A DNA stretch of 60,107 nt. It comes from Proteiniphilum sp. UBA1403. Lineage in GTDB: Bacteria > Bacteroidota > Bacteroidia > Bacteroidales > Dysgonomonadaceae. The stretch spans positions 1 through 60,107 of the forward strand of contig DBQD01000045.1 in NCBI GenBank assembly GCA_002305715.1, given 5' to 3'. How positions within the stretch are numbered: the first letter of the stretch is position 1; the number at the start of each line of letters is the position of its first letter. This document shows, in pieces, positions 17,682 through 26,390 of this stretch. A model generated the notes under the pieces. That model searched no databases and was not told where the DNA came from. It saw only the letters and a list, made by a program, of their open reading frames with translations. A program made the position numbers and the translations under genes.

Positions 17682-18836
17682 ATGATTACATATGAATTTT
17701 TACAACAATACTGGTGGTTTATCATGTCACTCCTGGGTGGATTGCTTGTGTTTCTGCTTTTTGTGCAAGGAGGACAGTCGATGCTTGGCTCTCTTTCAAA
17801 AGAAGAAGGAGAAAAAAGGCTGCTGATTAATGCCCTGGGACGAAAATGGGAATATACCTTCACCACATTGGTACTCTTTGGTGGTGCATTTTTTGCTTCG
17901 TTCCCACTGTTTTATTCTACAAGCTTCGGAGGTGCATACTGGGCATGGATGATTTTGCTTTTCTGCTTTGTGCTACAAGCTGTTTCTTATGAGTTCCAAT
18001 CGAAACCGGGAAACATATTTGGACCAAAGGTCTATCGATTGTTCCTTTTCCTGAATGGCGTACTGGCCACCTTCCTATTGGGAGTTGTGGTGGGCACCTT
18101 CTTCACGGGTGCGGAATTTTCTGTAGGAAAAAGTAATATTGCCGGTTTAGGTTCTTCGGGCTTTGTCATCAGTCAATGGCAGAATCCGCTCCACGGACTG
18201 GAAGCATTAGCAAATGTGCGCAACCTCTGCTTGGGATTTGCCATCTTGTTTTTGGCCCGAACACAGGCTAGTCTCTACTTCGTAAATCGCCTTGAACACG
18301 AGGTGTTGGAAAAACGTTCGCGGAAGTTTGTTCTGTATAACGGTGTTCCATTTGTTGTCTTCTTCCTGATCTTTCTGATTTGGACATTGCTCGGTAAGGG
18401 ATATGCAGTAGATTCTGCCTCGAAAGTTGTCTCTCTTGAAGAAATGAAGTATCTGCATAACTTCATCGATATGCCGTTGGTTGCTATCATATTTGTATTG
18501 GGTGTGGTTGCTGTATTATATGGTATATTACGCACGGTATTCCAATCGAATTTCAAAAAAGGAATTTGGTATTCCGGTGTAGGTACCGTTCTTGTGGTAA
18601 CCATGTTGTTGCTAATTACAGGCTATAACAACACAGCTTATTATCCTTCTTCTGTAGATTTACAGAGTTCGCTCACACTGGCAAACTCTTCTTCGAGTGA
18701 ATTCACACTTTCAGCGATGGCGGTGGTCTCACTATTTGTTCCTGTTGTGTTAGCATACATCATTTATGCATGGCGGGCTTTAGAGAAGAAGAAACTACGG
18801 TTGGAAGATCTGGAAAACGACGGACATACTTACTAA
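17682..18836 (+). CDS. cydB: Cytochrome bd quinol oxidase subunit II
   Basis: The partner of CydA: 384 residues with about nine hydrophobic segments, beginning with the typical YEFLQQYWW N-terminus and containing GGAYWAWMILLFCFVLQAVSYEF, the conserved CydB core. It has no cofactor ligands of its own that I can assign. It follows cydA closely and ends in a cytoplasmic Lys/Glu-rich tail, with a strong hairpin terminator eight bases later. No small CydX-like frame was recognised between cydB and the terminator. Confidence 0.95.
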   Translation: MITYEFLQQYWWFIMSLLGGLLVFLLFVQGGQSMLGSLSKEEGEKRLLINALGRKWEYTFTTLVLFGGAFFASFPLFYSTSFGGAYWAWMILLFCFVLQAVSYEFQSKPGNIFGPKVYRLFLFLNGVLATFLLGVVVGTFFTGAEFSVGKSNIAGLGSSGFVISQWQNPLHGLEALANVRNLCLGFAILFLARTQASLYFVNRLEHEVLEKRSRKFVLYNGVPFVVFFLIFLIWTLLGKGYAVDSASKVVSLEEMKYLHNFIDMPLVAIIFVLGVVAVLYGILRTVFQSNFKKGIWYSGVGTVLVVTMLLLITGYNNTAYYPSSVDLQSSLTLANSSSSEFTLSAMAVVSLFVPVVLAYIIYAWRALEKKKLRLEDLENDGHTY

Positions 18837-18844
18837 CCAAATAC

Positions 18845-18872
18845 AACCCCTCAATGATTGAGGGGTTTTTTT
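18845..18872 (+). terminator. Terminator after cydB
   Basis: AACCCCTCAA (18845-18854) and TTGAGGGGTT (18858-18867) make a perfect 10-bp stem with a three-base loop, followed by a T-run. Confidence 0.9.
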
Positions 18873-18905
18873 ATCTCTGTTGGTCCGATGTCGGAGGAAA
18901 ATGTG

Positions 18906-18913
18906 TACTTTTG
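18906..18913 (+). promoter_or_regulatory. -7 box (TACTTTTG) for the DUF3298 lipoprotein-rsmG pair
   Basis: Octamer fits TAnnTTTG and lies 19 bases before the ATG at 18932, directly after the cydB terminator, so a new transcript starts here. A TTGG at 18880-18883 is a possible -33 element. Confidence 0.5.
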
Positions 18914-18931
18914 TAGTTTATAAGTGAAATT

Positions 18932-19837
18932 ATGGAGGAAATTAAGGTAAAAACAATTCATTTACTGCTCGTTTCTGCGCTGATGTTCACTGCTTGTAAC
19001 AATACATCACGTAGCACCTCATTCCAGGTGGAAAACAATGTTGAGTTCGATACGATCAGGGTGCACAAAAAATACCACCTGGAAGGAGATACCAATAAAC
19101 CTTACTGCGACGTGCAGGTGGTGTTTGTTTACCCATCTGCAAGTCTGGAGGTAGATGTGGACTCGTTACAACGCTCCTTTGTGAGAAATACATTCGGAAT
19201 ACACTATCAGGAGCAAAATCCTACTCAGGCTGTAAATGGTTATGTAAATAGTTTTGTGGAGAGCTACAGCAAGGATGCAGCTGCATACAAAGAAAGTGCC
19301 ATCGATATTCAGGAGTTCAATGCGCTGCTTTCTGAGGAGGTGATTGCAGATAGTGAACATGCACTGAGAGATGAATTTTATTCCTATTTTGAAACCATCT
19401 CCGATTCGATTGTTTTTAACCAATATGGTCTGATTTCATTTCAAGTGAAACAATCCAACAACAAGGGTGGGGCGACTTCCTATGTGACCTATCGCAACTA
19501 TGTGATCAATGCCAATAATGGTATTCCGGTGACAGAGAACGATATCTTTAATCCCGGATACGATATGGCCCTGCAAGGTATGATCGTAACCTCATTGTTG
19601 GAGCAGTATGGTGCTAAAACAATATCAGAACTGGAAGATCTTGGTTTCTTTGGTGTGCAGGAGATCTTGCCGAACAGCAATTTCCTGTTGAATGACAAGG
19701 GAATCATTTATACATTTAACAAGGGTGAATACTCTGCTTATCAGCTCGATGCACCACAGGTATTTATTCCATATACCACAATCCTCTCGCTTTTGAGAGA
19801 TAATAGTATCGCACATAAACTGGCCTATTTGCAGTGA
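18932..19837 (+). CDS. DUF3298 (RsiV-like) lipoprotein
   Basis: The 301-residue protein has a lipoprotein signal (hydrophobic 10-20, lipobox ending FTA-C22) and a DUF3298-type domain at the C-terminus, marked by ENDIFNPGYD and LPNSNFLLNDKGIIYTFNKGE near 210-275. In RsiV of Bacillus the related domain binds lysozyme, but most bacterial relatives are uncharacterised, so no ligand is proposed. The stop overlaps the rsmG start (GTGA), implying translational coupling to an unrelated rRNA methylase. A clear paralogue lies at 41561-42430. Confidence 0.8.
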   Translation: MEEIKVKTIHLLLVSALMFTACNNTSRSTSFQVENNVEFDTIRVHKKYHLEGDTNKPYCDVQVVFVYPSASLEVDVDSLQRSFVRNTFGIHYQEQNPTQAVNGYVNSFVESYSKDAAAYKESAIDIQEFNALLSEEVIADSEHALRDEFYSYFETISDSIVFNQYGLISFQVKQSNNKGGATSYVTYRNYVINANNGIPVTENDIFNPGYDMALQGMIVTSLLEQYGAKTISELEDLGFFGVQEILPNSNFLLNDKGIIYTFNKGEYSAYQLDAPQVFIPYTTILSLLRDNSIAHKLAYLQ

Positions 19838-20457
19838 AAGAAATAAACACTTATTTTCCGACTCTTACTACATTACAACAACAGCAATTTGAAGCTTTAC
19901 AAGGGCTGTATGAAGACTGGAATGCCAAAATCAACGTGATCTCCAGAAAAGATATCGGTAACCTGGAGGTACATCATCTCCTCCATTCTCTAGCCATAGC
20001 AAAGTATATCTCATTCACACCGGGAACCCAAATAATGGATGTGGGTACTGGAGGTGGATTTCCAGGTATACCATTGGCTATTTTTTTTCCGGAAGTACAG
20101 TTTCTGCTTCTCGATAGTATCGGGAAAAAGATTAAAGTGGCTGAAACTGTGGCAAAAGAGATAGGACTAAACAACGTGGAAGTGAAACATGCACGTGTGG
20201 AAGAGGAAAAGCGTAAATTTCATTTTATAGTTAGCAGGGCTGTCATGCCTTTGCCCGACCTTGTAAAGGTAACGAGGAAGAATATTGCTACAGAACAGAT
20301 GAATGCATTACCCAACGGGATAATCTGCCTTAAAGGGGGTGATCTCACGGCAGAAATACACCCCTTTCGAAAAATGGCAGATGAAATTGCGCTCTCAACC
20401 TATTTTCCAGAACCTTTTTTTCAAACAAAGAAATTGATCTATGTATCCCTGAGCTAA
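19834..20457 (+). CDS. rsmG: 16S rRNA (guanine-N7)-methyltransferase G
   Basis: RsmG (GidB) methylates G527 of 16S rRNA with S-adenosylmethionine. The 207-residue chain has the family N-terminal helix with WNAKINVISRKD, SAM motif I DVGTGGGFPGIPLA and the acidic loop LLLDSIGKKIKV. The start is GTG at 19834 inside the GTGA overlap with the upstream lipoprotein gene; the N-terminal sequence from that codon aligns with the usual RsmG start. Loss of RsmG gives low-level streptomycin resistance in other bacteria; nothing here suggests loss. Confidence 0.93.
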   Translation: MKEINTYFPTLTTLQQQQFEALQGLYEDWNAKINVISRKDIGNLEVHHLLHSLAIAKYISFTPGTQIMDVGTGGGFPGIPLAIFFPEVQFLLLDSIGKKIKVAETVAKEIGLNNVEVKHARVEEEKRKFHFIVSRAVMPLPDLVKVTRKNIATEQMNALPNGIICLKGGDLTAEIHPFRKMADEIALSTYFPEPFFQTKKLIYVSLS

Positions 20458-20502
20458 GCTCATTAAGCCACCAGGAAGCCTGATTATTCCAAAAGAAAGT
20501 GT

Positions 20503-20510
20503 TATTTTTG
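20503..20510 (+). promoter_or_regulatory. -7 box (TATTTTTG) for the MBL-fold gene
   Basis: Octamer fits TAnnTTTG in the 110-base gap between rsmG and the MBL-fold gene, leaving a leader of about 50 bases. Confidence 0.45.
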
Positions 20511-20567
20511 TCCTATCTGTCCGTTAATGGATAGAGAAAATAAGTAATTGAAACCCGACCCTTTTTA

Positions 20568-21221
20568 ATGAAAATAAAAACATTCGAATTCAACCCGTTG
20601 GGTGTTAACACCTATGTACTCTCCGATGAGACAAATGAATGTGTAGTTATTGATGCTACCTGCTTTTATACGGATGAGAAAGAGCTATTGCTTCATTATA
20701 TACTCGATAACGACCTTGTGGTGAAAGAACTTATCAACACCCATATGCATTTTGATCACATTTTTGGTGTGAATTTGCTCGCTTCACAATTCAACGTGAA
20801 ATTCGCTGCTCATCGGGGTGATGAGTTCCTACTTGATGATATCCAAACTCATTTACAGATGTTTGGGCTGGGTCGTACCAACACCGACTATAAACCGGTT
20901 ATTGATCGCTATTTGGAGGAGGGTGATATTATTACCTTTGGTAATCAAAAGATTGTGGTATTGCATGTGCCTGGGCATTCTCCCGGTAGTGTCGTTTTTT
21001 ATCACGAGAAGGATGGTGTTCTATTCAGTGGTGATGTCCTTTTCCATTCGAGCATCGGAAGGACTGATTTGGATGGTGGTAATTACGAAACACTGGTAAC
21101 GGGAATAAAAAATAAACTCTTCACATTACCTCCGGAAACCAAGGTTTACCCGGGGCATGGACCGATTACGACTATCGGTCAGGAGAAAAAAATCAACCCT
21201 TTTGTCGGATTAGGGTCATAA
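20568..21221 (+). CDS. Metallo-beta-lactamase fold hydrolase, glyoxalase II-like
   Basis: The 217-residue cytoplasmic protein has the binuclear metal-binding pattern of the superfamily: THMHFDH (about 58-64), GHSPGS (about 143-148), a SGDVLF aspartate (near 161) and YPGHGP near the C-terminus. It is of the short form lacking the C-terminal glutathione-binding helices of true glyoxalase II, so it is better called a YcbL-like or generic thioester hydrolase. It precedes gcvP by 29 bases on the same strand and is probably co-transcribed; no functional link to glycine cleavage is known. Confidence 0.85.
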   Translation: MKIKTFEFNPLGVNTYVLSDETNECVVIDATCFYTDEKELLLHYILDNDLVVKELINTHMHFDHIFGVNLLASQFNVKFAAHRGDEFLLDDIQTHLQMFGLGRTNTDYKPVIDRYLEEGDIITFGNQKIVVLHVPGHSPGSVVFYHEKDGVLFSGDVLFHSSIGRTDLDGGNYETLVTGIKNKLFTLPPETKVYPGHGPITTIGQEKKINPFVGLGS

Positions 21222-21250
21222 GTAGTAGATAAAAATCAAAATCGTTCATT

Positions 21251-24115
21251 ATGTTTAAAATAGAACAGTTTAAAAATCGTCACATCGGTCTCTCTGATAC
21301 CGACAAAAAAATCATGCTCAAATCGCTGGGTGTTCAATCTGTAGAGGAACTCATCGATCAAACCATTCCTGCCGATATACGGCTGTCAACGCCATTGTCG
21401 CTCCCAACACCCTTGTCGGAACAGGAATATACTGAAGAAATTGCACAGATTGCTTCTCAGAACAAGATCTTTACCTCTTATATCGGGATGGGATGGTACG
21501 ACACCATCACCCCTGCAGCAATTTACCGCAATGTGTTTGAAAATCCGGTATGGTACACCTCCTATACACCTTATCAGGCTGAAATATCTCAGGGACGACT
21601 CGAAGCATTGCTCAACTTCCAAACCATGGTTAGTGATTTAACGGCATTACCTTTGGCGAACTGCTCTTTACTAGACGAAGCTACAGCAGCAGCAGAGGCT
21701 GCTTCCATGATGTACGGACTGCGTAGTCGTGAGCAGGTGAAGGATAATGTGGAGACACTTTTTGTTGATGAGAAGCTTTTTCCACAAACGCTTGCTGTTC
21801 TTAAAACACGTATGTATTACTCTGGAATTGAACTAGTTGTAGGGGATTGGAAAAGCGTTACTTTTGATCGTCCATACTTTGGAATGATTTTGCAATATCC
21901 AGATGGTGAGGGAAATGTTGACGATTATAGAGAACTAGTCAAGAATGCCCATGAGGCAAACTGCAAAGTGGCTGTAGCTACAGACCTTATGGCACTGGTC
22001 ATGCTAACCCCTCCCGGTGAATGGGGTGCCGACATTGCTTTTGGAAACAGTCAACGCTTTGGTATTCCCATGTTTTATGGCGGTCCCTCCGCTGCATTCT
22101 TTGCGACAAAAGATGAATATAAACGCTCCATGCCGGGTCGTATCATAGGTATCTCAAAAGATGCATACGGTCGTGAAGCATATCGAATGGCCTTGCAAAC
22201 ACGTGAACAGCATATCAAGAGAGAGAAAGCTACATCGAATATATGTACAGCACAGGCACTGCTGGCAACCATGTCGTCGTTTTATGCCGTGTACCACGGA
22301 CCGGAAGGATTGAAAGAGATTGCTCGACGCATCCACTCAATAGCGTCTCATGTGAGCGATGAATTGAAGGAGATGGGCTTCAAACAATTGAACAAAAGCT
22401 TCTTTGATACATTGAAAGTCGAGCTCCCAGAGGGTATATCAGTGCAAGATATTAAGGAAAATGCTGAAATGCGCTCCATTAACTTGCGATATTATGCAAG
22501 CGGGGAAATTGGCATCAGCATCGACGAAACTACAAACGATTACCGTGTACATGAACTGCTTGCTGTTTTTGCTATGGCAGTCGGTAGCTCCAAGGTATTT
22601 ATGATTGACGATTTACCAGAGAAGATCACCCTAAAGGAGTCGCTGCTTCGCAATTCAGACATTCTTACGCATCCCACTTTTAACTTGTATCACACAGAAA
22701 CAGAGTTGATGCGTTACATAAAGCGTTTGGAACGTAAAGATATATCGTTGGCTCATTCCATGATTTCTCTCGGTTCCTGCACAATGAAGTTGAACGCTGC
22801 ATCGGAACTACTGCCATTAGGAATGCCCAGTTTACAACGTATTCATCCATTTGCACCGGAAGAACAAGTTATGGGCTACCGACAAATGATTGAAGAGCTG
22901 GAAAATATGTTGGCAGAAATTACTGGTTTTGCAGCTACAAGCCTTCAACCCAATTCGGGTGCAGCAGGTGAGTACGCGGGACTGATCACGATTGGTGCTT
23001 ATCTTGAAAGCAAGGGTGAAGGGCACCGCAAGGTGGTGCTTATTCCGGCATCGGCACACGGTACCAACCCCGCCAGTGCAGTACAGGCTGGGTTTAAACC
23101 GGTTACCGTAGCCAGTGATGCCAAAGGGAATGTAGATATGGATGATCTGCGCAGCAAAATTGAACAACATAAAGACAATCTGGCTGCTTACATGATTACC
23201 TATCCTTCTACCCATGGTATCTTTGAGACAGAGATAAAAGATATGTGCCGCCTAATACATGAAGCAGGTGGACAGGTCTATATGGATGGCGCTAACATGA
23301 ATGCACAGGTTGGATATACCAATCCTGGTACAATTGGTGCCGATGTATGCCACTTGAATCTGCACAAAACTTTCGCAATTCCTCACGGCGGAGGCGGTCC
23401 CGGTGTTGGACCTATCTGTGTGGCAGAACATTTGGTGCCATTCTTGCCCGGACATCCTGTGACGATGGAATCTGATAAAAACACTGTTTCTGCAGCACCC
23501 TTTGGTAGTGCTGGTGTTCTGGAAATTACCTATGCCTATATTCGGATGATGGGTGCCGAAGGGTTAAAAGAAGCCACAGCTGCGGCTATACTAAGCGCTA
23601 ATTATCTGGCTGAGAAACTGAATGAATCGTACGGAATAGTGTACAGAGGTGCCAACGGAAGGGTAGGACATGAACTGATTCTCGATTGCCGTGGACTGAA
23701 AGATGTGTCGGGTATAACCGAAACTGATATTGCGAAGCGACTGATCGATTATGGTTATCATGCTCCCACTTTGTCGTTCCCTGTACATGGTACATTGATG
23801 GTGGAACCAACTGAGAGTGAGAGCCTCTCAGAACTAGACCGTTTTGTGGACACCATGAACCAAATTCACGAGGAGATTATTGAGGTTTCGAGAGGTGAAT
23901 ATACAGCTGAGGACAATGTGTTAGTGAATGCACCACATCCTCAGTATGAGGTAACTGCAGACGAATGGAACCATACCTACTCACGCAGTAAGGCTGCATA
24001 TCCGCTACCATTTGTGGCAGAAAACAAATTCTGGGTGAATGTAGCGCGTGTGGACAATGCATACGGTGACCGTAATTTGGTCTCTTGCTTGTGCATGCCA
24101 ATTATTTCAGAATAA
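21251..24115 (+). CDS. gcvP: Glycine dehydrogenase (decarboxylating), single-chain P-protein
   Basis: P-protein of the glycine cleavage system, a pyridoxal-phosphate enzyme that decarboxylates glycine and passes the aminomethyl group to lipoyl-GcvH. At 954 residues it is the fused form: the N-terminal half (to ~440) corresponds to GcvPA, the C-terminal half to GcvPB with the PLP lysine in LNLHKTFAIPHGGGGPGVGP. The N-terminal signature FKNRHIGLSD is intact. gcvT, gcvH and lpd are not in the window, so the pathway is encoded dispersed. No glycine riboswitch is possible upstream since the gap is 29 bases. Confidence 0.96.
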   Translation: MFKIEQFKNRHIGLSDTDKKIMLKSLGVQSVEELIDQTIPADIRLSTPLSLPTPLSEQEYTEEIAQIASQNKIFTSYIGMGWYDTITPAAIYRNVFENPVWYTSYTPYQAEISQGRLEALLNFQTMVSDLTALPLANCSLLDEATAAAEAASMMYGLRSREQVKDNVETLFVDEKLFPQTLAVLKTRMYYSGIELVVGDWKSVTFDRPYFGMILQYPDGEGNVDDYRELVKNAHEANCKVAVATDLMALVMLTPPGEWGADIAFGNSQRFGIPMFYGGPSAAFFATKDEYKRSMPGRIIGISKDAYGREAYRMALQTREQHIKREKATSNICTAQALLATMSSFYAVYHGPEGLKEIARRIHSIASHVSDELKEMGFKQLNKSFFDTLKVELPEGISVQDIKENAEMRSINLRYYASGEIGISIDETTNDYRVHELLAVFAMAVGSSKVFMIDDLPEKITLKESLLRNSDILTHPTFNLYHTETELMRYIKRLERKDISLAHSMISLGSCTMKLNAASELLPLGMPSLQRIHPFAPEEQVMGYRQMIEELENMLAEITGFAATSLQPNSGAAGEYAGLITIGAYLESKGEGHRKVVLIPASAHGTNPASAVQAGFKPVTVASDAKGNVDMDDLRSKIEQHKDNLAAYMITYPSTHGIFETEIKDMCRLIHEAGGQVYMDGANMNAQVGYTNPGTIGADVCHLNLHKTFAIPHGGGGPGVGPICVAEHLVPFLPGHPVTMESDKNTVSAAPFGSAGVLEITYAYIRMMGAEGLKEATAAAILSANYLAEKLNESYGIVYRGANGRVGHELILDCRGLKDVSGITETDIAKRLIDYGYHAPTLSFPVHGTLMVEPTESESLSELDRFVDTMNQIHEEIIEVSRGEYTAEDNVLVNAPHPQYEVTADEWNHTYSRSKAAYPLPFVAENKFWVNVARVDNAYGDRNLVSCLCMPIISE

Positions 24116-24135
24116 ATAAAATAGATAGGAGAGTT

Positions 24136-24172
24136 AATACCCGGTTTAGATTAGAATAAATCGGGTATTTCT
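24136..24172. terminator. Bidirectional terminator after gcvP, overlapping the convergent lipoprotein stop
   Basis: AATACCCGGTTTA (24136-24148) pairs with TAAATCGGGTATT (24157-24169), 13 bp with one G-U, loop of 8, followed by TTT. Its 3' arm encodes the last codons of the minus-strand lipoprotein gene. Confidence 0.8.
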
Positions 24173-24729
24173 CCTTGTTCAAAAACGAAGATAGGGGAAT
24201 TGGATATCTCCTTCTGAAAGAGATCGATAACCTCTTGATTTACTTCGGTAAACAAGACTTTGACCCTGTTCTCCATCACATCGGGATAGGCTCCGGCAAA
24301 GTGAGTCATCACAGGATGTGTTTCTGGAATGGCCGGATTCACCAGAAATGCATCGACCAAATCCATCACTTGCATCAACTGCTTGTAAGAATATTGCACT
24401 TTCTCTACATGAAAGTTATCGGTACCAAGCACGGTTGTCAAATGATCGATGTATTGCTCCGGTTCCCCAGAAATGGCAATCACAAATGTACCGCTATAGT
24501 CGATAAATGAACCCCCATAAAAGTCGGGATATAGATCGGGGTCCGATTCTCTCTCCATCCAATCATCGCCAAATGATAGCATCAACTGTTTATGCAAATC
24601 AATAGCAGTAATGCTTTCGGAGAAATCGGACTGGCTTGCGTAATTATCTTGTTTTGCTTTCTGATTACAGGAGATAACGAAAAACAAACTCAGCAAGAAA
24701 AAAATAAATAGAAGTGCTATTTTTTTCAT
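24151..24729 (-). CDS. Hypothetical lipoprotein (192 residues)
   Basis: The start is placed at ATG 24729 because MKKIALLFIFFLLSLFFVIS-C is a textbook lipoprotein signal (lipidated C21); a longer upstream frame exists but lacks such an N-terminus. The mature protein is acidic, with aromatic clusters such as DPDLYPDFYGG and a mixed alpha/beta look. I do not recognise the family. It is convergent with gcvP and shares its terminator, and is divergent from a DUF4382 lipoprotein gene 136 bases away. Envelope location is well supported; function is unknown. Confidence 0.7.
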   Translation of the reverse strand: MKKIALLFIFFLLSLFFVISCNQKAKQDNYASQSDFSESITAIDLHKQLMLSFGDDWMERESDPDLYPDFYGGSFIDYSGTFVIAISGEPEQYIDHLTTVLGTDNFHVEKVQYSYKQLMQVMDLVDAFLVNPAIPETHPVMTHFAGAYPDVMENRVKVLFTEVNQEVIDLFQKEISNSPIFVFEQGEIPDLF

Positions 24730-24789
24730 TATATACAAAGTGATGGATACCAAACGATAGATATGATGTATAACGGAAATTATCAGCAT

Positions 24790-24815
24790 TTTGTTTCGAA
24801 ATTTATTTAACTTTG
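24790..24815 (+). promoter_or_regulatory. Promoter of the DUF4382 gene: TTTGTTTCGAA plus -7 box TAACTTTG
   Basis: The -7 octamer at 24808-24815 fits TAnnTTTG. The upstream 11-mer TTTGTTTCGAA starts 18 bases before it, exactly as before prmA (7890-7915). Confidence 0.5.
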
Positions 24816-24865
24816 TCGATGAGGAAGGGCTTATAACCGAATCCTCGTATAAGAATAATGAAAAT

Positions 24866-25675
24866 ATGATGCACTCTATCGTTCGATATGCGGTTCTTAT
24901 TACCGCGATAATTTTCTCTTTTGTTGCATGTGGAGAAGAGGATCTCTCTGAAAATGCCGCCCGTCTGCGCATTAAGCTAACAGATGCGGGTGCACCGGTA
25001 ATCAAAGAGCTTTATTTTAATATTAAAGCAATTGAAGTGTTTGCTACAGATACGGTAACGAATGAGGGAGAATGGGTAGCACTTGCTTTTGAGAATAAAA
25101 CATACAATCTCCTGGCATTGAGGAATGGTAAAACGATCGACTTGGTGGACCAGTATTTCCCTTCGGGCAAAGTAATTGAAAAAATAAAAATAATTCCAGG
25201 GTTAAACAGCTATTTGGTTCCCGTTGGATCTGGGAATATCCCATTGAATATTCCCCCTGAAATAGCAGAAGGAATCATTATCGACAAGGTAAATGTGTTG
25301 CTATCTTCACATGTGATATCCAGTATTGTCATCGACGTGAATGTAACTCATTCTGTGCATGAGTCAAACGGTAATTACTTCTTACATCCCTCAGCTAGAG
25401 CTTTTTCTGAGTCGTTTGGCGGTAAGCTTAAAGGGTATGTAGCCCCCATAGAAGCTATCTCGTTTGTGGCAATTGTGCAGGAGGAAGAAACGTTAATTTC
25501 ACTACCTGAAGCCGATGGCATGTTTATGTTCACCGGCCTTAATCCAGGTCGTTGGGAAGTGTATGTAATCTCAATACCGGAAGCGGGTTATCGAGATACA
25601 ACCTTTGTCGATTCCGTAGAGAATGGAAAGTTGAAAGAAATTACACCCAAACCGATTACCTTGTTACCAAAATAA
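24866..25675 (+). CDS. DUF4382 domain lipoprotein
   Basis: The start is placed at the tandem ATGs 24866/24869, which give a lipoprotein signal (VLITAIIFSFVA-C); an earlier in-frame ATG at 24791 lies within the promoter. The protein (about 269 residues) opens with the DUF4382 pattern ARLRIKLTDAGAPV-KELYFNIKAIEVF, carries on as a beta-rich domain with VPVGSGNIPLNIP, and ends in a carboxypeptidase-regulatory-like or pilus-shaft-like beta domain (PEADGMFMFTGLNPGRWEVYV). The family is surface-exposed in Bacteroidetes with no established activity. Confidence 0.8.
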   Translation: MMHSIVRYAVLITAIIFSFVACGEEDLSENAARLRIKLTDAGAPVIKELYFNIKAIEVFATDTVTNEGEWVALAFENKTYNLLALRNGKTIDLVDQYFPSGKVIEKIKIIPGLNSYLVPVGSGNIPLNIPPEIAEGIIIDKVNVLLSSHVISSIVIDVNVTHSVHESNGNYFLHPSARAFSESFGGKLKGYVAPIEAISFVAIVQEEETLISLPEADGMFMFTGLNPGRWEVYVISIPEAGYRDTTFVDSVENGKLKEITPKPITLLPK

Positions 25676-25741
25676 CAGTCGCCTTCAGATCTATTTAATT
25701 AATTTTCACATCCCCGAATGTATAATGAACACCTTCTTTAT

Positions 25742-25749
25742 TATCTTTG
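25742..25749 (+). promoter_or_regulatory. -7 box (TATCTTTG) for the SPOR lipoprotein gene
   Basis: Octamer fits TAnnTTTG, 52 bases before the ATG at 25802. Confidence 0.5.
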
Positions 25750-25801
25750 CAAGAGCTTTTTGCCTTCGGGTAGAGAAAAAAATAATTAATACTAAAAATA
25801 G

Positions 25802-26314
25802 ATGAAAAGATTCCATTTCGCATTGATTTTGGCTGCCCTGATGATTTTGGGTGCTTCTTGTAAGCCCAAACAAAGTACCTACAAGCAGGTCTATGAAGCC
25901 GCAAAGGAAAGAGAGATGCAACAATCAGCATCTCAGCCTACAACTGTAGTGAAGGATGCTAGACCAATCACCCCAACAGAAGTATCGGTGAGAAAAGAAA
26001 AGGTTGAACCGGTTTATGCTAACGATGCAGCTGGATTGAAAAGATACAGCGTGGTGATAGCCTCTTTGAGTGTTAAACTGAACGCAGAGTCACTGAAAGA
26101 TAGAATGGTTAACGAAGGATATCCCGTAATTCTGGCCCAAAATGAACAGGGAATGTACCGAGTTATTGTGGCAAGCTATGACGATAGACAACAAGCTGTA
26201 GCAAAAAGAGAGGAGATTATCAATAAATATAACGCAAGAGGTAATACAGATTACTTGAGAAGAACATATGGTGTGCCTTTCAACGATCTTTGGATTCTGG
26301 AAAGACAGTATTAA
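25802..26314 (+). CDS. SPOR-domain lipoprotein
   Basis: The 170-residue protein has a lipoprotein signal with lipobox LGAS-C20, a low-complexity linker (about 35-75) and a SPOR fold (about 77-150) recognisable from KRYSVVIASLSVKLNAESLKD and MYRVIVASYDDRQQAVAKRE. SPOR domains bind septal peptidoglycan stripped of stem peptides, so a role at the division site or in peptidoglycan anchoring is likely. The gene has its own promoter and terminator and is monocistronic. Confidence 0.85.
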   Translation: MKRFHFALILAALMILGASCKPKQSTYKQVYEAAKEREMQQSASQPTTVVKDARPITPTEVSVRKEKVEPVYANDAAGLKRYSVVIASLSVKLNAESLKDRMVNEGYPVILAQNEQGMYRVIVASYDDRQQAVAKREEIINKYNARGNTDYLRRTYGVPFNDLWILERQY

Positions 26315-26342
26315 GATCGTACACCTCATTTCAAAAGACAAT

Positions 26343-26378
26343 AAAGCTGCCCGTTGTAGAAAATGAGGCAGCTTTTTT
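26343..26378 (+). terminator. Terminator after the SPOR gene
   Basis: AAAGCTGCC (26343-26351) and GGCAGCTTT (26367-26375) form a 9-bp stem followed by a T-run, 13 bases before the next gene. Confidence 0.85.
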
Positions 26379-26390
26379 ACAAATTGGCAG

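Noticed and set aside
21222..21250. Glycine riboswitch before gcvP
   Set aside because: The gap to the upstream gene is only 29 bases, too short for any riboswitch.
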